Below, one piece after another: positions 16,980-25,158 of a stretch of 64,000 bases of DNA (within the stretch, counting starts at the first letter, position 1; every line of letters starts with the position of its first letter). The notes under the pieces are model-generated. The model was not told the origin of the DNA. It searched no databases and saw nothing but the letters and a program-made list of their open reading frames with translations. The stretch is from Nocardioides sp. WS12 (lineage in GTDB: Bacteria; Actinomycetota; Actinomycetes; Propionibacteriales; Nocardioidaceae). The DNA is taken from NCBI RefSeq assembly GCF_014108865.1, contig NZ_CP053928.1:1612001-1676000 (forward strand). Reading direction: 5' to 3'. Position numbers and translations under genes: made by a program.

Positions 16980-17125
16980 GGGGTGGATCAGCCTCTCGCG
17001 GGTCGACCGGGGTCGACAGCCGAGCGCCGTCCGTGGCACTGCAAATGGGGGACGCCGTCCTGGCGTCGTACTGCTCATCGGTCGGGAGGGCGTGGGGTTG
17101 AGCGGTTCCGGGCCTGCACCCGCAG

Positions 17126-18259
17126 TCAGGTGCTGATCGCCCGCCGCCGCCCGGCCGCAGTGAGGACCTCGGGCACGTCCTCGGTACGACGGGGGGAGCG
17201 GTGCTTTCCGCCGTACTGACCGGCGTTGCGGCGACTGAGGACGAAGGCCAGCACCTGCGCGACCGCGGCCCAGAGTTCGCGGGGGATCTCCTGGCCCACC
17301 TCGCAGTTGCGGTAGATCGCGCGCGCCAGGGTGACGTCCTGGACGAGGGGGATGCGCTCCTCTGCGGCCCGTTCGCGGATCTTCGCGGCGATCGCCCCGG
17401 CGCCCCGGGCGACGACCCGCGGCGCTCCTCGCGACGGGTCGTAGCGCAGGGCGACGGCCACGTGGGTCGGGTTCACCAGGAGTACGTCGGCGGTGGCGAC
17501 ATCGGCCATCATCCGGTTGCGCGCCATCGCCAACTGGCGGCTGCGGATCGCGCTCTTGATCATCGGGTCGCCCTCGGCCTGCTTGTGCTCCTGCTTGATC
17601 TCGCTGTGGCTCATCCGGGTCTGCTTGCCGATCCGGCGGCGCATCATCGCGTAGTCGGCGGCAGCCATGGCCAGACCGGCCACGGCGACGCTGAGGATCA
17701 GGTGCGAGACCTCGTCGGCGAGCAGGCCCAACACGGTCTCGATCGGCAGTACGTCGCCGACCAGCGGCATCATCGCGCGTACGGCGCCGTAGGCGAGGAA
17801 CGCGACGACGCTGCTCTTGCCGAGCACCTTCACGCCCTCCCACAGTGCGTGCGGGCCGAACGCCCGTTTCGCGCCCTTGATCGGGTCGAGCTTCTTGAAG
17901 TCCGGCTTGACCAGCTTGGGGGAGAGGTAAAAGCCGCCCTGGGCGAGCGCAGCGACGACGCCGACCACCATCACCATCGAGCCGAGGATCACCAGGGTCA
18001 GCAGGACGTGCTGAGATGCGTCGGCGAGCAGGTCCAGGGCCAGCGGGATCGACGGGTCCTCGATCGCGCGGAAGTGGACGGACATCATCGTCCGGATCGC
18101 GTTGAGTTCCTTGTCCAGCAAGGGCCCCATCGCCAGGGTCACCACGAACAGCGCCGCCCAACCGCCCAGTTCTGGGGTCCGGGGGACCTGCCCGTCCTTC
18201 TTCGCCTGCTTCTTGCGCTTCGGAGTGGGTTTCTCGGTCTTCTCCTCGCTGCCTGTCAT
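17126..18259 (-). CDS. flhB: Flagellar export switch protein FlhB
   Basis: 377 residues. It begins with the polar segment EEKTEKPTPKRKKQAKKDGQ, then four membrane helices, then a cytoplasmic domain with the autocleavage motif NPTH (about residues 263-266). Cleavage between Asn and Pro switches export from rod/hook to filament substrates together with FliK. A basic C-terminal tail of about 30 residues follows the usual domain. The start overlaps the fliR stop by four bases. Confidence 0.96.
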   Translation of the reverse strand: MTGSEEKTEKPTPKRKKQAKKDGQVPRTPELGGWAALFVVTLAMGPLLDKELNAIRTMMSVHFRAIEDPSIPLALDLLADASQHVLLTLVILGSMVMVVGVVAALAQGGFYLSPKLVKPDFKKLDPIKGAKRAFGPHALWEGVKVLGKSSVVAFLAYGAVRAMMPLVGDVLPIETVLGLLADEVSHLILSVAVAGLAMAAADYAMMRRRIGKQTRMSHSEIKQEHKQAEGDPMIKSAIRSRQLAMARNRMMADVATADVLLVNPTHVAVALRYDPSRGAPRVVARGAGAIAAKIRERAAEERIPLVQDVTLARAIYRNCEVGQEIPRELWAAVAQVLAFVLSRRNAGQYGGKHRSPRRTEDVPEVLTAAGRRRAIST

Positions 18260-19023
18260 CCGGCACCCGCCATCGAGGCCATCGCCTCGTTCGCCAGCTC
18301 GACCAGGTGGTCGACGGCGCCGGGCAGCATCGGGAAGGACAGGCCGAGCAGCAGCAGGGTGAGTCCGACCTTGGCCGGGAACATCACGTTGAGGGCGTTG
18401 AGCTGCGGTGCGACCTTGGTGAGCAGTGCGAGCGCGAGGTCGGCGACGAACAGCACCGCGATCATCGGGAGCGCCATCTGTACCGCCACGGTGAAGAACA
18501 TCGAGAACGCCGTCACCAGCACGGCGTCCCAGTTCGACATGTCCGGCATGCTGGTGAGCGGCAGGTACTTGAACGTGCTGAGCAGCCCGCCGATCACCAG
18601 CAGGTGGCCGCCCGACGCCATCAGCAGGATGGTCGCGAGCATCTGGTGGAACCGCCCGAAGACGGTGTTCATGTTCATGCCCAGCGGGTCCCACGCCGAG
18701 GCCAGCGCGAATCCGCCGAACAGGTCGATCAGCGCACCGGCTGCGCCGATCGCCGAGAACAACAGCATCGTCACGTAGCCCATTGCCAGGCCGATCAGGG
18801 CCTGGGACGCGGTCGCGACGAGGAGTCCGGGCGTCGTACTCGGGAGGGCTTCGGTGGCCAGCGTCGGCGCCATCGACAGCGACAGGCCGAGCGCCAGGAT
18901 CACCTTCGCCATCGACGGAATGCCCCGCGTCGAGAACGGCGGTACGACGATGAGCCACGTCGCCACGCGCACGGAAGCGAGCAGCAGCGCGGTCAGTTGG
19001 GCACCGTCGACGGTCAGGATCAC
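18256..19023 (-). CDS. fliR: Flagellar export gate protein FliR
   Basis: 255 residues, almost entirely membrane helices, with the family pattern RVATWLIVVPPFSTRGIPSMAKV near the N-terminus and DLALALLTKVAPQLNALNVMFPAK near the C-terminus. FliR, FliP and FliQ form the core export pore at the centre of the MS ring. It lies between fliQ (ten-base gap) and flhB (four-base overlap) in the minus-strand operon. Confidence 0.95.
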   Translation of the reverse strand: MILTVDGAQLTALLLASVRVATWLIVVPPFSTRGIPSMAKVILALGLSLSMAPTLATEALPSTTPGLLVATASQALIGLAMGYVTMLLFSAIGAAGALIDLFGGFALASAWDPLGMNMNTVFGRFHQMLATILLMASGGHLLVIGGLLSTFKYLPLTSMPDMSNWDAVLVTAFSMFFTVAVQMALPMIAVLFVADLALALLTKVAPQLNALNVMFPAKVGLTLLLLGLSFPMLPGAVDHLVELANEAMASMAGAG

Positions 19024-19033
19024 GACAGCGCCG

Positions 19034-19303
19034 CTAGACGAGCAGGCCCGGAAGGAGGTCGAACAGTTCCTGCGTGAAGGCGATCAGCGTGTGCAGCATC
19101 CAGTTGCCGCAGAACAGCAGCGCGAGGCCGACACCGACGAGCTTCGGCACGAAGGCGAGCGTGAACTCCTGGATCTGCGTCATCGACTGGAAGAGCGAGA
19201 TCACGAAGCCGATCACCAGCGCGGTGGCGAGGATCGGGGCCGACAGCTTGAGGGCCACCAGCATCGTCTTGAGGGCGATCTCGATGATCGCGGTGTCAGT
19301 CAT
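19034..19303 (-). CDS. fliQ: Flagellar export gate protein FliQ
   Basis: 89 residues with two long hydrophobic helices and the family segment SLFQSMTQIQEFTLAFVPK. FliQ surrounds the FliP/FliR export pore. ATG at 19303 gives the standard length; the frame is open far upstream but overlaps fliP there. It sits 11 bases after fliP. Confidence 0.95.
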   Translation of the reverse strand: MTDTAIIEIALKTMLVALKLSAPILATALVIGFVISLFQSMTQIQEFTLAFVPKLVGVGLALLFCGNWMLHTLIAFTQELFDLLPGLLV

Positions 19304-19314
19304 GGCAAGCGCAC

Positions 19315-20106
19315 CTAACCGGTTCCGTAGGAGGCGACCAGGGACTTGATGACCAGGGCCCAGCCGTCGACCATCACGAACAGCAACAGTTTGAACGGGA
19401 GCGACACCATCACCGGCGGCATCATCATCATGCCGAGACTCATCAACGCGCCGCTGACGACGATGTCGATCACCAGGAACGGGATGAAGATGATGAACCC
19501 GATGATGAACGCGTCCTTGAGCTCGGACAGCACGAATGCCGGGATCAGGGTGGCCGTCGAGACGTCGTCGCGGTTCTCGGGGAGCTCGCGGTCGGCGACG
19601 CTGGTCAGCAGCATCAGCTCGTCGTCGCCGGTGTTGTCGAGCATGAACGCCCGCAGCGGCTCCATTCCGTCGTGGAACGCCTCGGACGTCTTCTTGTCGC
19701 CATCGAGATAGGGCTGCACGCCGTCGTCGTTGATCTGCCCCAGCACCGGCGCCATGATGAACAGGCTCAGGAACAGGGCGAGGCCGGCGAGCACCTGGTT
19801 GTTCGGGGTCTGCTGGAGGCCGAGCGCGTTGCGGGTCAGGCCCAGCACGACGAGGATCTTCGTGAAGCTCGTGCAGGTCAGCATGATCGCCGGCAGCAGG
19901 CTGACCATGGTCAGGGCGAGGAACACGACCAGGCTGTTGCTGGGCTTGTCCGTCATGCCGGTCAGGTCGATCTGGACGGATCCGCCGCCGGCCGGACCGT
20001 TGGGTCCGTCGGGGCCGACGGGTTCGGCCATCGCGGCCATCGGGGCAAGGAGGACCAGGCCGATCGTCCCCACCACGAGGATGATCAGCCGACGCAGGGC
20101 CGTCAT
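19315..20106 (-). CDS. fliP: Flagellar export gate protein FliP
   Basis: 263 residues. A cleavable signal peptide (about residues 1-27) precedes four helices with the FliP signatures SFTKILVVLGLTRNALGLQQTPN and FVLSELKDAFIIGFIIFIPF. Five to six FliP subunits form the export pore. The start overlaps the fliO stop by four bases. Confidence 0.96.
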   Translation of the reverse strand: MTALRRLIILVVGTIGLVLLAPMAAMAEPVGPDGPNGPAGGGSVQIDLTGMTDKPSNSLVVFLALTMVSLLPAIMLTCTSFTKILVVLGLTRNALGLQQTPNNQVLAGLALFLSLFIMAPVLGQINDDGVQPYLDGDKKTSEAFHDGMEPLRAFMLDNTGDDELMLLTSVADRELPENRDDVSTATLIPAFVLSELKDAFIIGFIIFIPFLVIDIVVSGALMSLGMMMMPPVMVSLPFKLLLFVMVDGWALVIKSLVASYGTG

Positions 20107-20624
20107 GACGCGCGCCGTCGAGGGGGTGCTGGGTCCGCGGTGTTCCCGGCGTTGCCGGCATTGCCGGTGAACGCGGCGAGGGTCTGCTTCCAGGTCTGGG
20201 GTGACAGCACGGATCCGGCGAGCGGACCCGTCGCAGCAGTCGCCTTCGACGGCGTCTTCGCCGGCGTCGTCACTGGCGCCTCGGCTGACACGTCGAGCAT
20301 CCGTCGGTGCCGCGCGGGCTCCGGCGTGCTCTCCACCTCGGCCGCGAGGTCCAGGCCGATCTCGTCGGGCTCCACCTCGGCGAGCAGGGTGAGCTGCTGC
20401 TCGGTGGTGCCGATGACCAGCACCCGGGTGCCGATCGAGACGACCGCGACGCCCATGCCGCGGCCCAGTGCCTGGCGGTGCACGACCTGGATCGCAGCGC
20501 CACTGGGCGCCTTGAACCGCCGGTTCACCGTGCGGGCGATCAGCAGCATCAGCCCGACGACGACCGCGAGCGAGCCGACCAGCCGGACGGCCAGCTCCCC
20601 GATGCTCGAGTCAGCGCCGGACAT
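20103..20624 (-). CDS. fliO: Flagellar protein FliO
   Basis: 173 residues: one N-terminal membrane helix (about 14-33), then a small beta domain with VHRQALGRGMGVAVVSIGTRVLVIGTTE, typical of FliO, and a long Ala/Pro/Thr-rich C-terminal tail. FliO helps to assemble the FliP pore. Position between fliN and fliP is standard. Confidence 0.9.
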   Translation of the reverse strand: MSGADSSIGELAVRLVGSLAVVVGLMLLIARTVNRRFKAPSGAAIQVVHRQALGRGMGVAVVSIGTRVLVIGTTEQQLTLLAEVEPDEIGLDLAAEVESTPEPARHRRMLDVSAEAPVTTPAKTPSKATAATGPLAGSVLSPQTWKQTLAAFTGNAGNAGNTADPAPPRRRAS

Positions 20625-20629
20625 GGTGA

Positions 20630-21436
20630 TCAGACCGCCGCTGCAGCGTCGACGATCTCGGTGACACGCAGGCCGAAGTCCTCGTCCACCACGACGACCT
20701 CGCCACGGGCGACGAGCCGGCCGTTGACGAGCAGGTCGGCAGGGCTGCCGGCCGCGCGGTCGAGTTCGAGTACGGCGCCCGGCGTCAGGGCCAGCAGGTC
20801 GCGGACAGTCATCCGGGTGCGGCCCAGTTCGACCGTCACCTCCATGTCCACGCCGTGCAGGAGTTCGAGCCCACGCGGGGGGACGACCGTCGTACCAAAG
20901 GCCGGAACGAAGGGGGCGTCCACCGCGGCGATGTCGGCAGTGGCCGCACCGGGCAAGGCGGCGAGATCGTCGTCGGCCGCCAGGGGCTCCCGGGCGCCGG
21001 CCAGGGTGGCTTCGGGGACCAGCACCGCCGCGGCGATGCCGAGGCCGATGAGGGGCACGGTGCTGAACGCAGCGCCGAGCTCTGTGGTGATGTCGAAGCC
21101 GTCGGCGTCGAGGTCGAGGGTGCGGGCGCTGCGAGCCCGGGCGCCCAGGCGCAGTGCGGCCGCGTCGATCGCCGGCTGGATCGCGGAGGCGACGTCGAGT
21201 CCGCCGAGCGGGCTGGAGGCGAGCGCGTCGACCAGTTCCTTGCCGATCAGGATGGCCACCGAACCGGGGACGCCGCCGTCGAGGTCGGCGATCGCGCCAC
21301 CCGCGAAGGCAGCCGCGACGTGCGGGGAGCCGGGCTGGACCGGGCCGAGGGTCAGCGGCGTGACGGCCGGCAGCGACTGTGCTGCTGCCTCCGCCACTGA
21401 CTGGGCCAGCTCGGTCGGGTCGGATGCGGTGGTCAT
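20630..21436 (-). CDS. fliN: Flagellar motor switch protein FliN (FliY-like, with extra N-terminal domain)
   Basis: 268 residues, more than twice the usual FliN length. The C-terminal 85 residues are the switch domain ([30 protein letters not shown]). The N-terminal 180 residues resemble the domain architecture of the Gram-positive FliY, where a CheC-like domain dephosphorylates CheY-P, but I see no ExxN phosphatase motif here. FliN forms the lower C-ring that receives CheY-P and export cargo. The start overlaps fliM's end by four bases. Confidence 0.9.
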   Translation of the reverse strand: MTTASDPTELAQSVAEAAAQSLPAVTPLTLGPVQPGSPHVAAAFAGGAIADLDGGVPGSVAILIGKELVDALASSPLGGLDVASAIQPAIDAAALRLGARARSARTLDLDADGFDITTELGAAFSTVPLIGLGIAAAVLVPEATLAGAREPLAADDDLAALPGAATADIAAVDAPFVPAFGTTVVPPRGLELLHGVDMEVTVELGRTRMTVRDLLALTPGAVLELDRAAGSPADLLVNGRLVARGEVVVVDEDFGLRVTEIVDAAAAV

Positions 21437-22401
21437 GAGTTCTCCTCGGGCGTGGTGACGATGAGGGCGGCCAGACGCTGGCCGCGAGCACCGGGGGTGG
21501 CATGGGCGAAGGTGGTGCCGGCCACGGTGACGTCGAGCGGCGCCGAGGCAGGGTGCGACAGGCGGACCACCGAGCCGGGCTGCAACGCAGCGAGGAACTC
21601 GGGGTCGAGGGTGATCGGCCGGAACCGCACGGACACGGCGACCGGCACCCGGTTGAACTGCTCGTGCAGCAACTGCGACGACTCCGCACGCTGCGCGCGT
21701 TCCCGGTCGGAGACGGCACCGCTGCCGGACGCGTTGGCCAGGTGCGGCAGCAGGCCGGAGAACGGCAGGCAGATCGACATCTTGTGCGCCCGCTCACCGA
21801 TCCGCAGTTCGAGGCTCACCACCACCATCACGTCGGCGGCACTGGCGGCCTGCGCGAACTGGGGGCTGTACTCGTTGCCGGTGATCGTCGGTTCGAGGAC
21901 CACGATGCCGTCGAGGGAGTAGCGCATCTCGCTGAGCAGGCGCTCGACCAGCCCGCGGATCACGCCGTCCTCGATCTCGGTCAGCGGCCGGTCGGGCTGC
22001 TCGTCGGAGCCCGGTCCACCGAGCATGTGGTCGATGCACGACATGGTCGCGAACAACGGGATCTCCAGCACGCCCGTGCCCGGCATCGGGTCGGCGGAAA
22101 AGAGGGTGAGGTACGTCGACGGGCCGAGGCTGTCGACGTACTCCGCATAGGTGCGCTGGTCGATGCCCACGAGCGTCACCGAGCACACCGTCCGCAACGA
22201 ACTGGTGAAGACCGTCGTCGCCTGGCGCGCGAAACCGTCGAAGCCGAGCTGCAGGGTGCGCTGGTGCTCCCGCGAGAGCTGGATCGGTCGCCGGAAGTCG
22301 TACGGCGTCGGTTCGGCCGTACGAGCACGGCGGCGGGGCCGCTGCGGGGCGAGAGTCACGCAGGGCCCATCGTCGTCGCCACGGGTGACCTGAGGGGTCA
22401 C
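21433..22401 (-). CDS. fliM: Flagellar motor switch protein FliM
   Basis: 322 residues. The FliM middle domain is clear ([44 protein letters not shown]) with a SpoA-type end domain. The N-terminal CheY-P docking segment common in FliM (LSQxEIDALL) is absent; instead about 30 basic and Pro-rich residues are found. No in-frame upstream extension from 22402 to 22450 restores it. GTG at 22401 has no clear ribosome-binding site, and a second GTG lies about 40 bases inside. FliM joins FliG to FliN in the C-ring. Confidence 0.92.
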   Translation of the reverse strand: MTPQVTRGDDDGPCVTLAPQRPRRRARTAEPTPYDFRRPIQLSREHQRTLQLGFDGFARQATTVFTSSLRTVCSVTLVGIDQRTYAEYVDSLGPSTYLTLFSADPMPGTGVLEIPLFATMSCIDHMLGGPGSDEQPDRPLTEIEDGVIRGLVERLLSEMRYSLDGIVVLEPTITGNEYSPQFAQAASAADVMVVVSLELRIGERAHKMSICLPFSGLLPHLANASGSGAVSDRERAQRAESSQLLHEQFNRVPVAVSVRFRPITLDPEFLAALQPGSVVRLSHPASAPLDVTVAGTTFAHATPGARGQRLAALIVTTPEENS

Positions 22402-22443
22402 CGAGGAGTTTGGGGACGCCGTGCGGCCACGTCTGTGTGGCCC

Positions 22444-22483
22444 GTAGTGACTACAAAGGGTCCCGGGGACGGTCCCGGGACCG
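22444..22483 (-). repeat. Palindromes between fliL and fliM
   Basis: GTAGTGACTAC (22444-22454) and CGGTCCCGGGACCG (22470-22483) are both perfect inverted repeats in the 87-base gap between fliL and fliM. The latter has no T-run. It may be an mRNA processing or attenuation hairpin in the long operon, or an operator for an internal promoter. Confidence 0.4.
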
Positions 22484-22488
22484 TTGTT

Positions 22489-22926
22489 CTACTGGGTGAC
22501 GAACTCGGTGAAGTACACCTCCATCACGTCACCGTGGTACCGGTGCTCGAGCTCCTTGTTCAGCTCGGCACGCAGTTCTTCGCGCATCTCCGGCTTGTTC
22601 ACTTCGCCGACCGGCCGGCCGCTGAAGACACCGATTGCTGCGTCGAGCGCCTTGCTGCCGTCCGCCTCGTGCGCCGTCTCGGTCAGTTGCAGGGCCAGGC
22701 CCAGCCGCAGGTAGTGGCCCGACGCGAGGTTGACCTGGATCGACTCGAGTTGTACGACCTCGCCCGGCTTCGGCTCGACCTTGCCCTCCGGCTTGAGCAG
22801 GAAGTACCAGGCTCCGGCGGCGAGGACAGCGATCGCAAGGACCACGATGCCGATCTTCTTCGTCTTGCCGGAGTTGGCCGCTGGCTCGGCGGTGGCGTTC
22901 TGGGCGTTGGCGGTCATCGTGCTCAC
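22489..22926 (-). CDS. fliL: Flagellar basal body-associated protein FliL
   Basis: 145 residues: short cytoplasmic N-terminus, one membrane helix (about 24-44), then the extracytoplasmic FliL domain ending ELNKELEHRYHGDVMEVYFTEFVTQ. FliL surrounds stator units and supports torque. GTG at 22926 overlaps the motB stop by four bases. Confidence 0.93.
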   Translation of the reverse strand: MSTMTANAQNATAEPAANSGKTKKIGIVVLAIAVLAAGAWYFLLKPEGKVEPKPGEVVQLESIQVNLASGHYLRLGLALQLTETAHEADGSKALDAAIGVFSGRPVGEVNKPEMREELRAELNKELEHRYHGDVMEVYFTEFVTQ

Positions 22927-23948
22927 GGGAGTTCCTCCTGGCGGGTACTGCCGGGTCGGCCGGAGGCCGTCGGGTGGTGGTCGGTGTCTGTCGTGGGGGT
23001 GTCGCTGGCGGGCGGCGGCGGAGCGTCCTCGTCGTCGACGAGCCCGGCTTCGCGGCGGAGGTCGGCGTACGCCTCGCCCATCAGGGCACGGGTCTCGGCC
23101 GGCGCCTGGCTGAGCACGAGGATGTCGACGCGCTTGTTGATCTTCTGCGAGTCGGCGAGGGCCGGGGCGATCAGCGGCTTGGTGTGACCGAACCCGGTGG
23201 CGCGCAGTCGTGGAGCGGGGAGGCCGTGGACCTCCTCGAGTCGGCGGAGCACGTGCGCGGCGCGGGCCAGCGAGAGCTCCCAGTCGGTCGGGTAGAACCG
23301 CGGCTTCACCTTCTCCTGGGTGGTGTGGCCGTCCAGTTCGATCGGCTCCGGCAGGACCTTCAGGACGGGCGCCAGGGTGTCGACCACCCGGCGGCCGCGG
23401 TCGGTGAGTTCAGCCATGTCGGGCTGGAAGACGACGTGCTGCGAGACCAGGCTGACCACGAGGCCGCGCTCGTCGACCGTCGCCCGGACGTCGTCACGCA
23501 GGCCCTGCTTGCGCAGCGCCTTGTCGATCTCCTTCCACACCTTCAGGAGCCGGTCGACCTCGGTGGTCGCGTCGCCGTACGCCCGCTCATTGCGGAGGCG
23601 GTCGGACTCCTTCATGATCTGCACGACCTGGTCGCGTTGTGACTCGGGGACCTGCGCCAGCAACATCTGGTACGACGCGTCGGCGGGGTCGTTTGCGCCC
23701 TTGGAGTTGCTGATCGGGCTCTCGCCGCTGAGGATCGACTGCTCGCGACCGAAGCCGACGGCCAGGCCTTCCTTGAGCTGCTGGTACTTCTTCTCGTCGA
23801 CCGTCGACATCGCGAACATGACGATGAACAGCACCATCAACAAGGTGACCATGTCGGCGTAGGTGACCAGCCAGCGTTCGTCGCCGCCGTGGCCCTCCTC
23901 GTGGTCTTCCTCGTGATGTCGCCGACGCGGCGCCCCGTGTCCGGACAT
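22923..23948 (-). CDS. motB: Flagellar stator protein MotB
   Basis: 341 residues. A His/Glu-rich N-terminus precedes the single membrane helix with the ion-binding Asp at residue 32 (WLVTYADMVTLLMV). The C-terminal OmpA-like peptidoglycan-binding domain includes NKRVDILV. A 50-residue Pro/Asp/Thr-rich tail follows. MotB anchors the stator to the wall. The Tyr-Ala-Asp context is the proton type, but ion choice is not proven. ATG 23948 overlaps motA's stop by one base. Confidence 0.95.
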   Translation of the reverse strand: MSGHGAPRRRHHEEDHEEGHGGDERWLVTYADMVTLLMVLFIVMFAMSTVDEKKYQQLKEGLAVGFGREQSILSGESPISNSKGANDPADASYQMLLAQVPESQRDQVVQIMKESDRLRNERAYGDATTEVDRLLKVWKEIDKALRKQGLRDDVRATVDERGLVVSLVSQHVVFQPDMAELTDRGRRVVDTLAPVLKVLPEPIELDGHTTQEKVKPRFYPTDWELSLARAAHVLRRLEEVHGLPAPRLRATGFGHTKPLIAPALADSQKINKRVDILVLSQAPAETRALMGEAYADLRREAGLVDDEDAPPPPASDTPTTDTDHHPTASGRPGSTRQEELP

Positions 23949-24718
23949 CAGGCGGCCTCCCGCTCGGCCGTTCCGGTGGGCAGGAGCGAGCGGAGCTTCT
24001 CGGCGACCAGGCGCGGGTTGGCACCGGCCTGGATGGCGGCGACGCCCTCGATGGCGACTTCCATCCGGGCGCACTCGAGCTCGCCGATCCGCTTGAGCCG
24101 GCTGGAGAGCGGCAGCCAGATCACGTTGGCCGACATGACACCCCACAGCGTCGCGACGAACGCGCCGGCGATGAGGTGGCCGAGCTCCTCGGGGCTGGCG
24201 AGGTTCTCCAGGACGTGGACCAGGCCCATGACGGTGCCGATGATGCCGATGGTGGGCGCGTAGGCGCCGGCGTCGCCGAAGAACTTCGCAGCCTGCTTGT
24301 CATCGCGCTTCTTCGCGCGCAGCTCGGCTTCGAGGATGTCGCGTACGTCGTCCGGGTCGGTGCCGTCGATCGCCATCGTGACGCCCTTGACCAGGAACGG
24401 GTCGTCGATGTCGCGCAGGCTGTCCTCGAGCGCCAGAAGACCTTCGCGCCGGGCCCGCTCAGCGAGGCTGACCACCTGGGGGACGAGTGCGTCGGCGGGC
24501 TCGACCTTTCCGCTCATCGCGCGGCCGATGTTCTTGCCGGCTGCCTTCGCGTCCGCCATCGTGCCGCCGGCGACGGTCACCATGATCGTCGTACCGAGCA
24601 CCAGCAGCATCGGCGGCAGGAGCAGCAGGCTCATCGGGTTGCCGCCCTCCATCATGTTGGCGACGACGATGATGACCAGACCGGCGACGATTCCGACCGG
24701 GGTGGCGATGTCCTTCAC
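23948..24718 (-). CDS. motA: Flagellar stator protein MotA
   Basis: 256 residues with four helices. The cytoplasmic loop holds charged residues for rotor contact (ALEDSLRDIDDPFLVKG) and helix 3 carries PTIGIIGTVMGLVHVL. MotA forms the five-subunit ring of the stator. The GTG at 24718 is preceded by GGAGG at seven bases and overlaps the flbD stop by four bases. Confidence 0.96.
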   Translation of the reverse strand: MKDIATPVGIVAGLVIIVVANMMEGGNPMSLLLLPPMLLVLGTTIMVTVAGGTMADAKAAGKNIGRAMSGKVEPADALVPQVVSLAERARREGLLALEDSLRDIDDPFLVKGVTMAIDGTDPDDVRDILEAELRAKKRDDKQAAKFFGDAGAYAPTIGIIGTVMGLVHVLENLASPEELGHLIAGAFVATLWGVMSANVIWLPLSSRLKRIGELECARMEVAIEGVAAIQAGANPRLVAEKLRSLLPTGTAEREAA

Positions 24719-25008
24719 TGGATTCCTCCACGGTGGCGGTCGGTCAACGGGACGGCGCTCAGACGAGCAGGTCGGGGGACGCTGGAGCCCACGGGCGGGA
24801 TCACGACGGCGTCCGGAAGCGCGGAGCGAGCCACGATCAGGGCCCGGTAGCGGACGATCGATTCGAGGACGGCGTCCAGCGGCTCGGACACGAGATACTT
24901 GGTGCCGTCGACGAGCGTCACCACCGTGTCGGGCGTGCAGTCGACACGCTCGATCAGATCGGCGTTGAGCAGGAACACGGTTCCTGACAGTCGGGTCAAC
25001 GAAATCAC
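24715..25008 (-). CDS. flbD: FlbD-family flagellar protein
   Basis: 97 residues. The first 60 match FlbD: ISLTRLSGTVFLLNADLIERVDCTPDTVVTL followed by GTKYLVSEPLDAVLESIVRYR. The remaining Pro/Val-rich tail is extra. FlbD is a small protein always found next to flgE/motA in Gram-positive flagellar operons; its function is unclear. GTG at 25008 has GGAGGTG seven bases before it. It is the first gene of the second flagellar operon, behind a FliA-type promoter and a GGA-loop hairpin. Confidence 0.9.
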   Translation of the reverse strand: MISLTRLSGTVFLLNADLIERVDCTPDTVVTLVDGTKYLVSEPLDAVLESIVRYRALIVARSALPDAVVIPPVGSSVPRPARLSAVPLTDRHRGGIQ

Positions 25009-25041
25009 CGCGGCACCTCCATGTGCGTGGATCGATTCCAG

Positions 25042-25057
25042 GAGCCATCCGTGGCTC
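25042..25057 (-). promoter_or_regulatory. Candidate CsrA-binding hairpin in the flbD-mot leader
   Basis: On the minus strand a six-base stem GAGCCA/TGGCTC encloses the loop CGGA. It lies about six bases after the predicted transcription start of flbD. The core CCACGGATGG is identical to the fliC leader hairpin at 43999. CsrA recognises a GGA in a hairpin loop, preferably within ANGGAU-like sequence, so this is a good candidate site. Confidence 0.6.
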
Positions 25058-25069
25058 GCTTCATGGGTT

Positions 25070-25096
25070 CCATCGGCCACCCGGGGTGGTCCCTGA
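25070..25096 (-). promoter_or_regulatory. FliA-type promoter of flbD-motA-motB-fliL-fliM operon
   Basis: TCAG (25093-25096) and GCCGATGG (25070-25077) on the minus strand are spaced by 15 bases, the spacing of sigma-28 promoters (TAAA-N15-GCCGATAA in enterobacteria). The same layout precedes flgB, fliC, cheA and others here. Confidence 0.55.
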
Positions 25097-25135
25097 CCAA
25101 AAGCACCGCGACACGCGGATTTACGGTGCTTTTGG
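25097..25135 (-). terminator. Terminator after flgE
   Basis: A perfect 12-base stem, CCAAAAGCACCG with CGGTGCTTTTGG, encloses a 15-base loop 23 bases after the flgE stop. Outer GGTGG/CCACC arms extend it. It probably ends the flgB-to-flgE transcript just before the flbD promoter. Confidence 0.6.
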
Positions 25136-25158
25136 CTGGGGGCCACCCCGCAGTGACG

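Noticed and set aside
14874..17219. Long plus-strand open frame (781 codons) opposite flhA
   Set aside because: It is the antisense shadow of flhA in GC-rich DNA: charged, Arg/Asp/Glu-rich translation without domains, while the minus strand encodes a textbook FlhA.
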